64,000 nucleotides of DNA, from positions 2,418,001-2,482,000 of the forward strand of contig JABYQQ010000003.1 of NCBI GenBank assembly GCA_022605405.1, written 5' to 3'. The stretch comes from Earliella scabrosa (lineage: Eukaryota; Basidiomycota; Agaricomycetes; Polyporales; Polyporaceae). The translations under genes and the position numbers were made by a program. Under the pieces are notes generated by a model. It was not told the DNA's origin and made no database searches. It saw only the letters and a list, made by a program, of their open reading frames with translations. This document shows positions 22,082 through 34,762 of this stretch, piece after piece. Position 1 is the stretch's first letter. The number at the start of each line of letters is the position of its first letter.

Positions 22082-25000
22082 TCACGGCTTCGCCTTGATG
22101 TTGCTGACAATGAGGCTCTGTAGACGTCGTCAGCGCGGTATTGAGACGCGATCCCAGTACGAGACCAGACCTTGTAAGCCTGGACGTCTCCCTTGAACTT
22201 CGAGACGGTACCGTCTGCGCATACCCACAACTATGACACCAAACGATGAGACGGCGTGGCTACGAGACAGGCACACAAGGCGTACCTCCTTTGCAACCGA
22301 CGTGATGAACCTCTCGTCGTGAGAGATGAGGATTACGCCACCGTTCCAGGTACTCAGAGCAAGCATGAGAGCGTCGAGACCCTGCAGAGCTATCAAAGGC
22401 TGATACAGAAGCACACGCACACCTCAACATACCTCCATATCCAAGTGGTTAGTAGGCTGCACGCCACCCACCGTCAGAATATCGTCTATGTGGGATTGCA
22501 TAATCGAAGACCGACCTCATCAAGAAGCAAGACATGAGGCCTTTGCAGCGAGAGCACCGCGAAAGCGACACGCGACTTCTGACCCCCAGAGAGTGTTCCG
22601 ATCATCTGCAATCTATCGAACATCATGGTTAGCCTGTACTCACTCTCTGACGTTGTGTACGACACACCCTGTCATACCGCTAATCTGGAAGTTACCCAGG
22701 TGTGCACGGTACTCTTGCTCCGTCTTCCCGGGGAATTTGGACGCCAAAAACTGCACCGGAGACATGTTCGGGATCAGGTTGTCTACGTGGTGCTGTGCGA
22801 AGTAGCCTCTGCGAACAGCGTCAGACCCTAACTTCCGAGCAAATGTAACATCAAGGGCAAGTAACGCACATCCTAAGCCGACCATTCTGGCTGACATGTC
22901 CAGACATAGGCTTCAATTCACCGATCAGCAGTTTGATCCTGAGCGCAAGGGAGTGGATCAGTCCGTTGCGCCTACACCATGAGATAGAAATGCAACCTAC
23001 AGCGTAGACTTTCCGGCACCGTTGGGCCCGATGACAGCGATACGCGAGTCGAGGCCGACATCGATGTTGATACCTTTCAACAAAATCTTGTCTGGCGTGT
23101 ATCCAAACGTGACCTCATTCAGCTGCAGCACGGGCGGAGATATCTTCTCGCACTCGGGGAACCGGAACGTCTCCGTGTCCTCCTCTTCCGGAGGTGTAAG
23201 TTCAGGCAGCTGCAGACCAGCCTCGTCAACCACGATGCGCTTATTGGGAAACACGGAACATGCCTTCTCCAGAATCTTGATCTTTGACTGTGCCTGCGCG
23301 GCTCGGTTGGCGTTGTACCGCCACCGGTCGATGAAGGCCTGGAGGTGCTTGCGGTACTCCATCTGGGTCTCGTACTCTTTTCGGAGGTTGCGATCGCGCT
23401 CAGACTTCGTGGAGTAGAACTGTGTGAAGTTGCTAGAGTGTCCTGTTAGAATGGGATGCATGAGTGTCTTGTTGGATTGCGTACCCCTTGTAGTAATCGA
23501 GGCGACCGGAGTGCATGTGCACGATGTCGGTAGCGACGGCATCACTGGAGCATGCTTGTTATGAGTGCAAGAACCGCATATAAACATCGTGCTACTCACA
23601 GGAACGCACGATCGTGCGAGCTGTTAAGCGGATGAGTGACGTCCATGGAGACGAGGAGGGAGGAATGGGCTCACACAACAAGCAAGGTACCTGGCCATGT
23701 TTGGAGGTAGTCTTCCAGCCACGCAAGGGCATTCAGATCAACTGCAATGGACATGAGCACTGTCAACAGAAGGACGCCGGCGGAGAGGCTAACTGTGGTT
23801 GGAAGGCTCGTCCAGGAGCAGCAGCGCAGGCTTCACGAACAGCGCTCTCGCCAACGCAAGACGCATGCGCCATCCTCCACTGAACGACTTCGTCGGCCGC
23901 TTCTGATCTTCCTCGCTAAACCCAAGACCTGTAGCGCGATGGCATGAGCTTTACTCCAAACGTCGTTGGTGTCGCCTACCTGCAAGCAGTGCTGCTGCAC
24001 GAGCAGGGCCGCTCTCCGCCTCCATGTCAGCCAATCGCGCATGTACCTCCGCCAACCGCGTCTGTGCCTCTTCTCGGGCATCCTCGAAGCGCTTGTCGTC
24101 ACCCTCGCCCTCAAGCTCAGCGAGCTTGGCATTGAGGGACGCTTCCTCGCGGAGGAGCGTGTCACGCCAGACGTCTGCTTTCAGCACCGAGTCAATAGCG
24201 AGTGTATCGTCTCCCACGATCTATGCATCGCGTCAATTCACGTCAGCGAAACATATGTTCCATCAGGCATACCTCTTGCTCGACGAATAGGATTGTGATA
24301 TGTGGCGGGATCGGAACATCGCGCAAAGCGATATGACGGAGTAGCGTTGATTTACCAACACCGTTGCGACCAATAAGACCGTAACGGCGACCGTAAGCAA
24401 GCGTAAGCGATGCGCCCGAGCTGGACATGTCGTCAGCACTGAAATGCAAGGATATTGACTGAGAGAACGTACAGAATCCGATTGGAGCCGAAGTTGACGT
24501 CGATGGAGGTGAGATGGATGTCCTTCGACTTGTTTTTCGATGCGGCGGCGGCATCGAGAGGGTTGATTTTCATGAACATCTCTTCGTATGTTTGCTACCA
24601 TCTCCGTGCGTTGGTGACCCACTATAGTCCAGATGCAAGGGCAACTGACCTGTTTCCTGTGCTGGTCCAACAGCTTAGAGCCTTCGTAGAGGTTGCGTTT
24701 TGAACGCTTCTCTATCTTGGCCTGAGGACACGCATACATTCAACCGCTGCATTCCACCACTCTATCGAACGTACCTTGAGCTTGGCCTCCTGCTTCTCTA
24801 GCTTCTTCACATCGACTCGAGATGCCCTAAAGAGCCGTTTGCGCCGGGATCATGGACGTAAGGACACGACTCACTTTCCCTTGTTGATGCTCTCCAAATC
24901 GACGCCCTCGGTAAACGCGATCGTCGAGCTCATCACATTCGTCTTGCTCAGATCCATGACCTTGTCGAGCCTGACCAGCCCTGTCCCTCTCCCAGCACGG

Positions 25001-25263
25001 TTCTTCTCCTCCCGACGTGTCAATGGCTCCTTCAGCAGCTCGGCTAGGCGTGCCACAAGTTTGTCCAGGTCTCCTCTCATTTTCTGGCTAGACGACGAGC
25101 CCACAGCCGAGTCCAGGATATCGCTGGTGACTTGCAGAACGTCTTCATCTTCCGCGGCGTCGTCCAAGTCAAGGAGATAGCCTGAGAGGTATTGCACAAT
25201 AATCTCCTCCGTCCCCGGCAGCGAGTTTCTGATCTCTTCAGCGATGTCTTCAGATGAGACCAT
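22082..25263 (-). CDS. GCN20: ABC-F ATPase, Gcn20/ABCF3 type
   Basis: A minus-strand gene of about a dozen exons has two ABC cassettes and no membrane segment. The N-terminal part ([20 protein letters not shown]...) resembles the Gcn1-binding end of Gcn20/ABCF3. Cassette 1: Walker [10 protein letters not shown] (about 24370), signature [16 protein letters not shown], Walker [12 protein letters not shown] charged linker follows ([23 protein letters not shown]). Cassette 2: GPNGAGKST (about 23030), signature [23 protein letters not shown] and HDERFI; it ends [11 protein letters not shown]. Gcn20 acts with Gcn1 on ribosomes to activate the Gcn2 kinase in amino-acid starvation. The start at 25263 was preferred over an in-frame ATG at 25323, because family members begin just before the conserved helix. 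Assignment within ABC-F rests on the N-terminal region. Confidence 0.9.
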
Positions 25264-25634
25264 GGCGGCACTCGCAACAAGCAATGAGTTGCTATCGAAT
25301 GAGACTCGGAGTAGGGGTGGCAAAGCTTTAAGGGAATCAACGCGGAGACGCGCAACTGAAGACGAGTTCGCGGCCGGGCCGGCTGCACCGGGGGGCGAGG
25401 CGCGCTTCCGTACCGACTCAGCCGTCCATGACCTTCATCCTGGGGCCCATGCCATCCTATAGCCCCACATGCAGATAAAAGGAATTGTGGAACGGGTATG
25501 CAAGCAACTCCATGTCACGGAACGACTAATACTATAGGAAATTGCTTCAAGAGGTGTTGAGCGATCGCCTGAATGAGTGCCGTTACGCCGTACTACTACT
25601 ACGACTCCGGTCTCTGAGGACTGTATCGTCACGA

Positions 25635-27271
25635 TCACCACAATGCATCCTTCCACAATTTCCGCCCACCATATGATCCTGCCCTCGTCTCGATGGCAGA
25701 TGCAGGGAGTGGTAGTTCTTGGACAGCAGAGATTTTCTCCACTCGCACCGTCGCGAAATGCTTCCGCAATTCCTCCAAGGCCTCCTCCATCGGGACGAAC
25801 TGCGACATGGTCCGCACAACCAGATGTTCGAAGTAGTCGTATTCGCCCGATCGAAGGGCTTGAAGCATTTCCTCGAATCGTATGGTCTCTAGGACATATG
25901 CGCTCGCCGGCGGACCTTGGAAAACGAGGATGAGCGTCGTGGGGCGATGGAAGGAGGGCGACCATTGAGACTTGCTTGGACATGCGTCGAGGGAGGGCTT
26001 GTGTCTAGGGATGGAATGGCAGTGATGATGTGGCGGATCTCCCGAAGATACTTGCGCACCTGATCTTCAGCATGGTGAGTCACGCTTGAACGCTGCACCC
26101 AGACCTCTCGCAGGCCGAGGCAGGCGGGAAGTCGGAGTTGCTCCATATAATTTGATTCTTTGTAGGCGTCGTAAACATAGGGAGCGGGCAAGCCCAAGAA
26201 GGTCTGCACAATATGTGTCACGCCATTCGGCCCGACCGCAGTCATGGACAGGTTGACCAGGACTTCCGACGCGAATACATCATGATGAGAGCGTCCGCCA
26301 CGAAGGCAAACTCGGAGAAGTGTCGCGCTACTGCGGACGTGTTCAAGGAAGCGAGGTATGTCCCCGGGTAATCTCCACTCGAGCGTAGATGGAGGCAGCA
26401 AAAATTGAACGGATGAGACGTCCGAGTCGCCGCGGTAGGGGAATAGGCGGTCATACAACGAGTAGAAGCGTCCTCGGATAGTCACTCGTCGAAGAACCGT
26501 GGAGGTGGCGGACAAGGTATGTCGATTCGATTCTACGCTGCCCAAATTACTGAGAACGACGGCTTGAAGATTCGGACAACGCCCGAGGACATCCACAATC
26601 GCATCGCCGAGGTGGGGGTGGGTTATGTCGCAGAGGGCGATGTGTGTGAGGAAGGGGAGTTGTACGGCCGGTAGGAGTGGAACGCCTCTGACGTGCAGGT
26701 CTTGAAGAGTTCCCGCCGCGGTCTTGGATAGTGGCAGCGTGTATGTAGGCCATTTCGTCAAATCTCCTGGCTTCCCGCTGATGGAATATGACAGCAACGC
26801 AGGGTGCTCGAGCTCGAGAAGCGCTTGCAGATAGTTGATGTGCCTATGACCGATGTCTACAACGTGCAACTCTTGAACTCGATGGACGAGGGAGCGGTAG
26901 CAATCGTCCAGAATGGCTCTCATGTCCGCATATGGCCATATCACCACGTTGAGAGGAGCATCACCGCTCCATGTCACCATCGTGGTGGGAGCGAACGTTC
27001 CATGGGTAATGATCGTCCGCCAGAGCAAGCGATGAGACAAGGCCAGCTCACGGAGGTATCGGCAGGTATGGAGGATGGATCGGAGTGCAGTTGCATCCTG
27101 CGCAGTGCTGGACCAGAAAGGTTCAATGAACTCCGGTTGATCCGCAACCTCCGATAGAACTTTTTGCAGTACCTCCAGGGGCAGACGGAAGAGGGGCTGG
27201 CGAGCATTCATCTTCTGACGAAGGATGGATAAGGCCTCTGTGAGCCTGTCATGACATATCTGAACCTGCAT
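25635..27271 (-). pseudogene. F-box-like protein gene with one frameshift (copy 1)
   Basis: The reading from ATG 27271 holds an F-box-like N-terminus (FRLPLEVLQKVLSEV, then CRYLRELALSHRLLWRT) and a long leucine-rich, LRR-like body typical of Agaricomycete F-box proteins. The frame breaks at about 25945-25975. The C-terminal part (TTLILVFQGPPASAYV, EYDYFEHLVVRT, GGRKLWKDALW) continues in another frame to TGA at 25635, with no usable intron between. The C-terminus matches copies 2 and 3, so the product was about 545 residues. F-box proteins link targets to SCF ubiquitin ligases. The gene is either a young pseudogene or the break is a base error. An earlier exon may exist, because GTTCAG at the start lies right after an AG in both this copy and copy 2. 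Confidence 0.6.
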
Positions 27272-27923
27272 TCATGGGTTTAGGTAAATGGGTCTTCGTC
27301 CCGGTAGAGTCGCCCTCACCGTGCTGTCACTGTTGACGCAGGAATGAGTCCTATGTGCTTCAGTGATTGGTGAGATACTATGACGCACTCCAAGTCTTCA
27401 GACGTCTGAAGTCGTAGCAAAACCTCCTTGACTGTCTCAGCGAGCTCGGCTTGCGACATTTGGGAAGCCTTCAGGCCGCTCAGGCTCGAATACGAGTTTC
27501 TCGGTTTACGGAGGTGTGGCTCTTGAACGAGGAGATCAAGTTGAATCTCCGACGGGGAGAAGTTCAGACACGTGACTTATTCGGGAGTTGGGACTCTCCT
27601 CTCGGAACTCGAGCCTCGACACCGTGTTTCAATTGCTATCAAGAACGGCACTATAATGTACTACTGTACATGGAGTAGAATATTGCTGAATTCGCTACAA
27701 AGAGGAAGAAACAGCCATTATGTGTGAACGACCCGCCCGCCCGGAGCCCGGTGGTCCGTGCTCGCGACATACAGCAGGGATAGTTGAATGGCACGCAGCA
27801 GACAGCGCGCGCCGCTTACCTGACAAACGGCAACAAGACACCACGTCTGGTCAGTGTCACAAGGCGTGTTCGGAGGAAGAACAGCGTACCGTGCATGAGA
27901 TAACCACCGAGTCACATCATTCG
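27272..27923. other. Intergenic region between F-box copies 1 and 2
   Basis: A minus-strand reading of about 47 codons (27458-27317, MSQAELAETVKEVLL...) ends near a donor GTGAGG and could be an upstream exon of copy 1. Its phase does not fit the acceptor I can see. Otherwise nothing is recognisable. Confidence 0.25.
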
Positions 27924-29563
27924 TCACCACAAAGTGCCCTTCCACAACGTCTGGCTCCCGCACGTCCCGCTTCTTGTCTCCACAGATGACTCTGGAAGCG
28001 GCAGCTCCGGAGGAGCTATGAGGTCTTCAACCTGCACCGTCTCGAAATGGGTCCGTAGCTTCTCTAGATCTTGCTCCCATGTATTCGGGAGACACCCCGG
28101 CGTTATGCGGATGACGAGGTGCTTGAAGTACGTGTAGTCTCCCGTATCGAGCTGCTCGATCATGTCCTGGCACCGCATCATTTGCATTTCCTTCCCATAA
28201 CTAGTGGCCGGATCGACGTGCCAAACAATCACGAGCGTCTTGAGTCGGGGCGAGACGAATCGTCGACAACGCGGATGCGGGCTATTGAGCTGAGGACAGT
28301 TGGAGAGGCCGGGACGGCAAAACAGGGTGTCGGTGTATATGAGAGTTATACTCTCGAGGCAGATGAACCGACTGATAGCGACCTGGGTAGCTGAGCAGTA
28401 CTTCCGGATCTCCCATGTGTCGCACCACAGCCATAGCTCCCGAGCGGGTGATATTCCTGTGAAGAGCAGGTTGAAGGATTCCTCGACCTCATGTGGTGGG
28501 GAGCACCTGGCCGCCCAAGGGTTGAAGACGGTGTGAGCGACCTTCTGGTGCGAGACGGCGGTGATCGAGATCCTACTGATCCGTCGGTCGCTGTTTGAGG
28601 TATCTCGATGGGCACGAATACAGACCATCTCCGGGTCCACCAGGTAGCGGCAAAAATGAAAAGGCCAAAACTGTCGGTCGTCGTGATCGAGGTAGCCTAG
28701 AGTGAGATGCGGAACTTGTATGCTTGGTCCGTCGTCGCGATAGGGGATCAGAGAGAGCCACTTGGTGCAGCTGTCGCCTGCGAGAGTCACACGACGGAGG
28801 CACTTGAGTCCGACGTCTCTTAAAGTGTTGCTCCGGTCCACCCTTGAGCGACCCATGCCGTCGAGGACAAGCGATTGGAGATTGGGGCAACGCTGTAGGA
28901 CTCCCGCAACCGGTTCGTAATTGTCTTCGCGAGACACCACGCGGTACAGCGCGAGATGGGTGAGCGTTGGAAGGAGGTCGGTCGGCAGAAGCGGTATATC
29001 CATGAGAGCCAGCGACTGCAGAGACGTGGCAGTGGCGGTGGACAGGGGCAATGCCCCCATCTGGTGGCATGCGTACCACCCCCCGGCACCGCTCAGAGAG
29101 AGATCACCGGATAGTCCAGCGCGAGCATGGGACGCAACTCGTCCATGTGGTGTATCTCGATGTTGGTTACGTGTAGTTCTTCAACCCGGTCGGCCAAGAC
29201 GGGGAGGAGACCCGTGTCGGGAATGGTGCTAGAACGACTGGGTAGGGGCATCACCATAACGAGCGGGCCATGGGCAAGCCTGACTAGCGGGATGATGGGT
29301 CGCAGGCGCGGTGAGGTGATGATGGTTCTCCATAATGGCTTGTGAGACAACGCAAGTGCGCGGAGACGTCTACTTGTATGAAGGACGGGTATGAGCATAG
29401 TCGTGTCCACCGCGGTACTGAGCCAGAAGGGATTGAAGTCATGGTTGCCGGATACAAGCTCAGGCACTTCAGCAAGTATCAACTGCAAAATCTCCGAAGG
29501 AAGCCGTAGAAGAGGGCTGTGGCAAGCATTGATCCTCTCGCGTAGTATGGAGACTGCCTCCAT
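27924..29563 (-). pseudogene. F-box-like protein gene with one frameshift (copy 2)
   Basis: The N-terminal frame from ATG 29563 has the F-box-like LLRLPSEILQLILAEVPE and the shared motif DTTMLIPVLHTSRRLRALALSHKPLW. It hits a stop at about 29093, just after a CTCTCTCT run. The rest (LSLSGAGGWYACHQMGAL, LLPTDLLPTLTHLALYRV, down to TYFKHLVIRI and SQTLWKGTLW) reads on in another frame to 27924. The two halves align end to end with copy 1, so one short indel near 29095-29110 explains the break. The intact product would be about 545 residues. No intron signal fits the junction. Same family and tandem orientation as copy 1, about 650 bp away. Confidence 0.6.
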
Positions 29564-30087
29564 CAGCGTGCGATGGCAGGTCTGAACCTAGTATGAGTCG
29601 TGATTCAGTGACTTTGTCGACACTTCATACGCCCTCAATCATATTTACCTCTTCGTCACTAATATATAGGAGGAGGAGCAGTGTGTATCAGTCTGACGAA
29701 TGTCACGACATTGCATGCGAGCGACACCAACCTCAGGATGTCGACAGTCGGATCTGGTCCAGATTCAAGTTGGTGAAGCGAGAGGAGGAGGTCCTCCGCC
29801 CTTGCGATGGGGCCCTTGGGTAGCATTATGCAGTGCTGGTTTGAGAACTCAGGCCTGGTGGAAGCCAACTTGAGAGACAGGAGAGGACGAGCGCTACAGC
29901 ACAGGCGCTGCTGGGCCACGTGACTATTGTCGCGGTTGCGCGACTCTGAACGCGAACGCCCTAACGCCTTGTTGCTTCTGGCCACGACCCTGCCCGCCTG
30001 TCCTCCTCATCTGCCTGACTGTTTTGTACCGGGACGACGACCAACGATCCACAGGAACCTGTTACAGTACTCTACCCGGAAGTCAAG
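29564..30087. promoter_or_regulatory. Intergenic promoter region of NIC96 with an E-box
   Basis: CACGTG (29917-29922, within GGCCACGTGAC) lies 166 bp before the NIC96 start codon. The same GCCACGTGAC core appears in the KU80/SNF2 promoter. The left end contains the 5' side of F-box copy 2. Confidence 0.4.
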
Positions 30088-33000
30088 ATGGCCGCAGACC
30101 TATCTGCACTGCTGAATGCGTCAAAGGCGCTCACATCTCACCTCTCGCGTCCCGACCTCCCATCCGTCAACCTCTCGCTCGACCAGATAGAGGCACAGTC
30201 CCGTAGACTGGTCTCGAGACAGCCGGGAACATCTGCGGACACCAGTCGCGCGTGAGTGTCCATGCATGTGAAACCCTTGCTCGCCCCTCTCATCCTTTGT
30301 GGTTCCTAGAAACTATCTGCTCGCACAAGCACATGTCGACGCCCCGGCACTTGCGAATTCAATCGCGCACCTCAACACTCAGACAACCTTCTCTCCACTA
30401 CAGGCGCTCCAGGACACGGATGTCGCAGGTTACCTCCGACATGCGCACGAACAGAACCTGATCTCGACCATTGAGGAAGGGCGACGAGAGACACAGGAGG
30501 AATTTTACCGCGTCTTGGAGGACCGGGGCAGGAGAGACTGGGAGGCGCGTAAAAAGCGTGTGTTTGAACAACTTGGCGCGCGTGTTGGTGGGGAGAATAG
30601 AGCAGTGGCGGACCTCAAGAAGAGCACGCATGGCAAGAACCTGCTTTCGGTGAGTCCCTCGAGGTTATGTTCGCTCTTTTACCTGACTAGGGTATCCAGA
30701 CTAGCGTGGGCCCAAGTCCTAGTCTGCAGATGCAGAGCAAGATGATGGCCTATGACCGTGTCGTTTCCGAGCTCAACACCTCCCGGCTACGTGGAACGTC
30801 GTTCCCCATAGTACACGCGCTCATCCAAGCGTCCTTATCCGCTAACTCTGATGTGAGTACTTACACCTCGATCTTACCATGCTCCCGCTCACTCTTGTGG
30901 TCTATCAAGCCTCGCTCGCTCCAAATAACGCAGAACTTCCACGTCCTCGCAAAGATCACAAGCGAGCCACCCGCTCTCCCTCCAATTGCGCACGCAGGCG
31001 CCCACATTTTGAACGCACCGCTCATCGAGCGCAAGTTTGCACGAGCATACCTCAGTGACCCCGAGTCAAGGGACGCTGTAGATTTGCGACGGCAGATTGC
31101 GAAGGGTGCCCGCGAAGCGCTCGAGGAACAGTACTGGGACGTCATCGAACGAACACTTCAGGCTCGTCCAACAGAAGCTCGCCTCGGGGGCGACCCAAGC
31201 GTGTCCAATAAAATCCGGGCGTATGTTCTTCTGAGGCATTACCGCAATGGGGAGTGGGAGGACAGGATAGAGGTGAGTGAGCTTCACCATCCATGTGCGC
31301 TCGAGTCAGTAGCTGAAATCGCATGTTAAGCTCGTCGCTGGCCAGCCTCTCTGGGCGAAGTTGTTCTATCTGGTACGAACCGGTCATGCACAGGAAGCGT
31401 TGGCAGAGGCAACGAGGTACCAGCAAGCCATTGAGCACCGAGAGTCCAGCTTCCTCAGCCATCTTCGTGCCTGGGTCGAGTCCTCAGACCGTCGGTGCGG
31501 CTTTCACCACATGTCCATTTTCTGCTTCGTACTGAGCGTGGTGCAGACTACCTAAACCGCATCGCGATCAACTGCATGCTGCCTACAATGCGCACATGCT
31601 GCATTCATCAACTGCAGACCCGTTCAAGCTTGCACTGTACAAGCTCATCGGCAAGATCGACCCTGCGCGCAGGAGCGTCGCGCAGGTGACGGTTACCACC
31701 GAAGATTGGTTGTGGTTCCAGCTCGCAATGGTGAGGTTAACGTCTGGCACTGATCGTTTTAATCATATTGATATTTACTACTCGCACAGGTGGATGAGGA
31801 CGAGTTTGGCGGCCTGCGCGGGCTAGCAGAGGTCCTTCTGAACTATGGCGAACGTCACTTCGATGGCGTACCTGGTCAGAAGGGTGCCAAACGAGGGGCC
31901 TGGGCGGGCGTGTTACTAATGTGTGGGCAGTTTGAACGGGTGAGCTTCGTGCTGTTGCTCGTCTTGTTCAAAGAGATCTGACATTTGTCCAGGCTGTCGC
32001 AGCACTTTGGGACCACCATGAAACCGAGGTGGAAGCTGTTCATCTAGCTATCGCCCTTGCGTACCACGGTCTGCTCCGCGTACCATCTCGGGCGGAAACA
32101 TCGGATGTCACGCCCTGTGAGTACATTTATGTGGCCCACCCGAGGAAGTATCCTTGCTTACGATCTTTGCCCTCAAAGTGACCCTCTCCCCTGTGTCGCC
32201 CCCGGCACTCAGCCTGTCCACAATGATCTGGCGTTATGTGCGCCAGTTTGTGCGGATGGATGCTCGCGAAGCATTGCAATACGTCTATTGCGTATGCTTG
32301 AGCGCCGATCAGCCTGGCGGAATCGGCAAGGAGCAAGTCGAGAACGCCTGGGAGCTCGTGCGGCGCATCATCGTGCTCGCAAACACCGGTGCAGCCTGGG
32401 AAGAGCTCGTCGGCGGCTTCCGCCCTGACGGCACCCGCTTCGTACGTCCTCGCCCCGATCCCACTTACCTCCATTCTCTGCTGACTATGCCCACAGAGCG
32501 GCGCGATCGAGCAATGCGCGCCGCTGCTCCGGCTCGAGGACTCGCGCGAGTACAACGAGCAGATCCTCGTCCGCGCGGCCAAGTCGTCCGAGGAGGCGGA
32601 CCGCATCCCCGAGGCGATCAAGCTCTACAACCTCGCGGGCGACTACGCGACCGTCGTCGGCGTGCTCGCGCACGCGCTCGGGAACACGATCGCCCAGCCG
32701 AGCGTCGACGAGAAGGCGCGGACGATCGAGCGCACCGCGGCGGACATTTTGCGCCACTACGAGCGCACGAACCGCGCGGTCGGCAAGGAGCGCGACGCGG
32801 TCATCCGTCTGCTGCGCGTGCGGGAGGCGATGGACGCCAAGGACGCCGGGCGCGTGGAGACTGCGTTGGAGGTGCGTGCTTGCTTCTGCTCGTGCGGACC
32901 CGTAGCGCAGGGGAGGCTGAATGGGATGTGCATGCAGCTAATGGAGTCGACGGACCTTATCCCGATGGACGGGGACGTGGCGAAGATCACGAAACGGGCG

Positions 33001-33318
33001 GAGGAGTTCCGCGAGCTGCCGGACGCGCTGCAGCGGAACCTGCAGACCTTCCTCACGCTCACGATGGACATCCTCGCCGCCGTGCACCAGAAGGCGAAGG
33101 CGTCGTCTCTGCCCGACGTCACGCGACAGATGGTGCGTGTGTTTACATGCATGTGGGAGATACGGACTACTCGCTGACTCGGATTGGTTTGACAGACCCT
33201 TGCGTCGCTGCGCAAAAAATCGAGGTCGCTCATCATCTTTGCGGGCAACCTCAAATACCGGATGTCACCCGACGTGTACTCGTATCTCGCGCGGCTCGAT
33301 GTGGAGATCGCTTTGTAA
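30088..33318 (+). CDS. NIC96: Nucleoporin Nic96 (Nup93 family)
   Basis: About eleven exons run from ATG 30088 (exon 1 30088-30251, exon 2 30310-30649) to TAA 33318 and give a protein of about 830 residues. The N-terminus has DLSALLNASKALTSHL and a coiled-coil region (QNLISTIEEGRRETQEEFYR); yeast Nic96 uses this part to anchor the Nsp1-Nup57-Nup49 trimer. The rest is the all-helical Nic96 fold: KMMAYDRVVSELN, QPLWAKLFYLVRTGHAQEA, TVTTEDWLWFQLAMV, QFVRMDAREALQYVY, IPEAIKLYNLAGDYATVV and the C-terminal KYRMSPDVYSYLARLDVEI. It is a scaffold protein of the nuclear pore inner ring. Third-position GC rises sharply in 32.5-33.2 kb, although coding stays in frame. Confidence 0.93.
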
Positions 33319-33691
33319 TTGCTATTGCTGCTACCTACTGTGTCTTGTATCACGATGTTCACGATATCGACATGTTAAATGGGACCATTTGGCTCCCGAT
33401 ACTTGCCACGATGTTGCCATGACAGGACGTAGTGAACACATCCAGACACTACAAGACAGCGAACATGCTGTACGACGGAGAAAGCACCCACCTCCGTCCC
33501 CACCAGATGTATGAACTCACCATGCACATTGGACTGACACTGATAGAGACAAGATGCTTTGGGTGGATGGTGAACGGATTCAACGCATCCACGGGGAGTG
33601 TAAGCATGGATGGTCGGCTCCATTCAATGAACAGGCACCTACAAGAGGATGAAGCAATCGCCACCACAACCCACGCCGGATCCGATTCGTT
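33319..33691. other. Convergent 3' region NIC96 / SMN
   Basis: Both 3' UTRs should lie here. I see no gene or repeat. Confidence 0.4.
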
Positions 33692-34762
33692 TCACCGCTG
33701 CGCAGGCAGCATCTCCTCCATATCCTCCATCGCGTCCTCGCCATCGTTTTCCTCGGAGCCTTCTTGTGTTTCCGCGCGTGCGGGATTGGAGGTTTCGTTC
33801 CTGCGGCACTGCAAATCACGCGGTCAGAATGTGCTTACGGGGCCAGAGTGGAGGCAGCGACTTACGTGGTAGACAGCGGTCCAGTACCCGCTCCAGTACA
33901 TTGCGGTCATCGCGCGGGAGAACGCCTCGTCCTGGCTGACAGCCGCCGCATCCGCGCCCGTACCCATGCCCGACACGCCGTCCATGGCCGGGGCGGTCAT
34001 CAGCTGCCCCGAAGAGCCGGCAGCCGCGGCGAGGGAAGGGTCGTGGGTCGGGACGAATGTGTCAAAGTTGAGCGGGGTAGAGTCCGCCGCTGGGTTCGCT
34101 TGCGCATCCGCGATGCCATCCATGGCTGTGTTCGTGCTCGTACCATTCGTGTTGCTAGTAGCAGTGGCCTTTGCCTTGCCTTTTGACTTGGAGGTGGTAG
34201 CGGGCGGGACGTTGTACCAGCTGCTTCGGAGATGAATGAGTATCGGTGCGGAACAGGTGCAGAGAGGATAAACGTACAGAGGGGACTTCTTGACCGGCTC
34301 GTCTTTCCACTTCTTCCCTGGGCCATGGTAGGCCTGCAGCGGAGGGAACATTAGCCAAGTCGAGCACTCAGCGAGAGACGTCGTAGCACGCACCTCATAC
34401 TCCGCGGCGGCGCTGTCCCACGCGTCGATCAACGCAGAGTCGTCCCAGATCTCGTCATGTGTGAGCTCCCTGCTCTCCTCTTCTTCCTCTTCCTCCCCAC
34501 CCTCGTGGTACTCCTCCTCATTAGCGACTGGTGGCTCCGCAGAAGAGGATGCTATAGAGGCGGTCTCTTCGTAGTTCATCTGCATGCCTTGTCCACCTGG
34601 ATCATCCCAGTGTTGCACGGCCTGAGGTCTCCCTCCACCGCCTTGTCGGTAATTCTGGGATGTTTTGCGCCTTTTTGGTGGTGGTTGAGGCGGAGGTGAA
34701 GTTATCTCAGTCTTCAGCGGCGGCTGCGATGTGATATCGTCATAGGAGATGAGCGGACGCAT
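33692..34762 (-). CDS. SMN1: Survival of motor neuron (SMN) homologue lacking a Tudor domain
   Basis: Four exons (34762-34394, about 34335-34278, about 34223-33867, about 33809-33692) give about 300 residues. The N-terminal half carries a basic PPPKRRK, an acidic run and the Gemin2-binding helix ELTHDEIWDDSALIDAWDSA followed by AAEYE. A short segment KKSPL-SWYNVPPAT follows, then a low-complexity linker. Near the C-terminus is the YG-box-like oligomerisation helix DEAFSRAMTAMYWSGYWTA. There is no Tudor domain between the two conserved helices, as in fission yeast Smn1. SMN with Gemin2 assembles Sm rings on spliceosomal snRNAs, in keeping with the intron-rich genes around it. Exon 4 adds an acidic tail ending LPAQR. 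Confidence 0.82.

Noticed and set aside
32154..33422. A 422-codon plus-strand frame overlapping NIC96
   Set aside because: Its first part is the true NIC96 frame. It then leaves it at the donor near 32442 and reads Arg/Gly-rich shadow sequence, while the spliced NIC96 frame fits the family.
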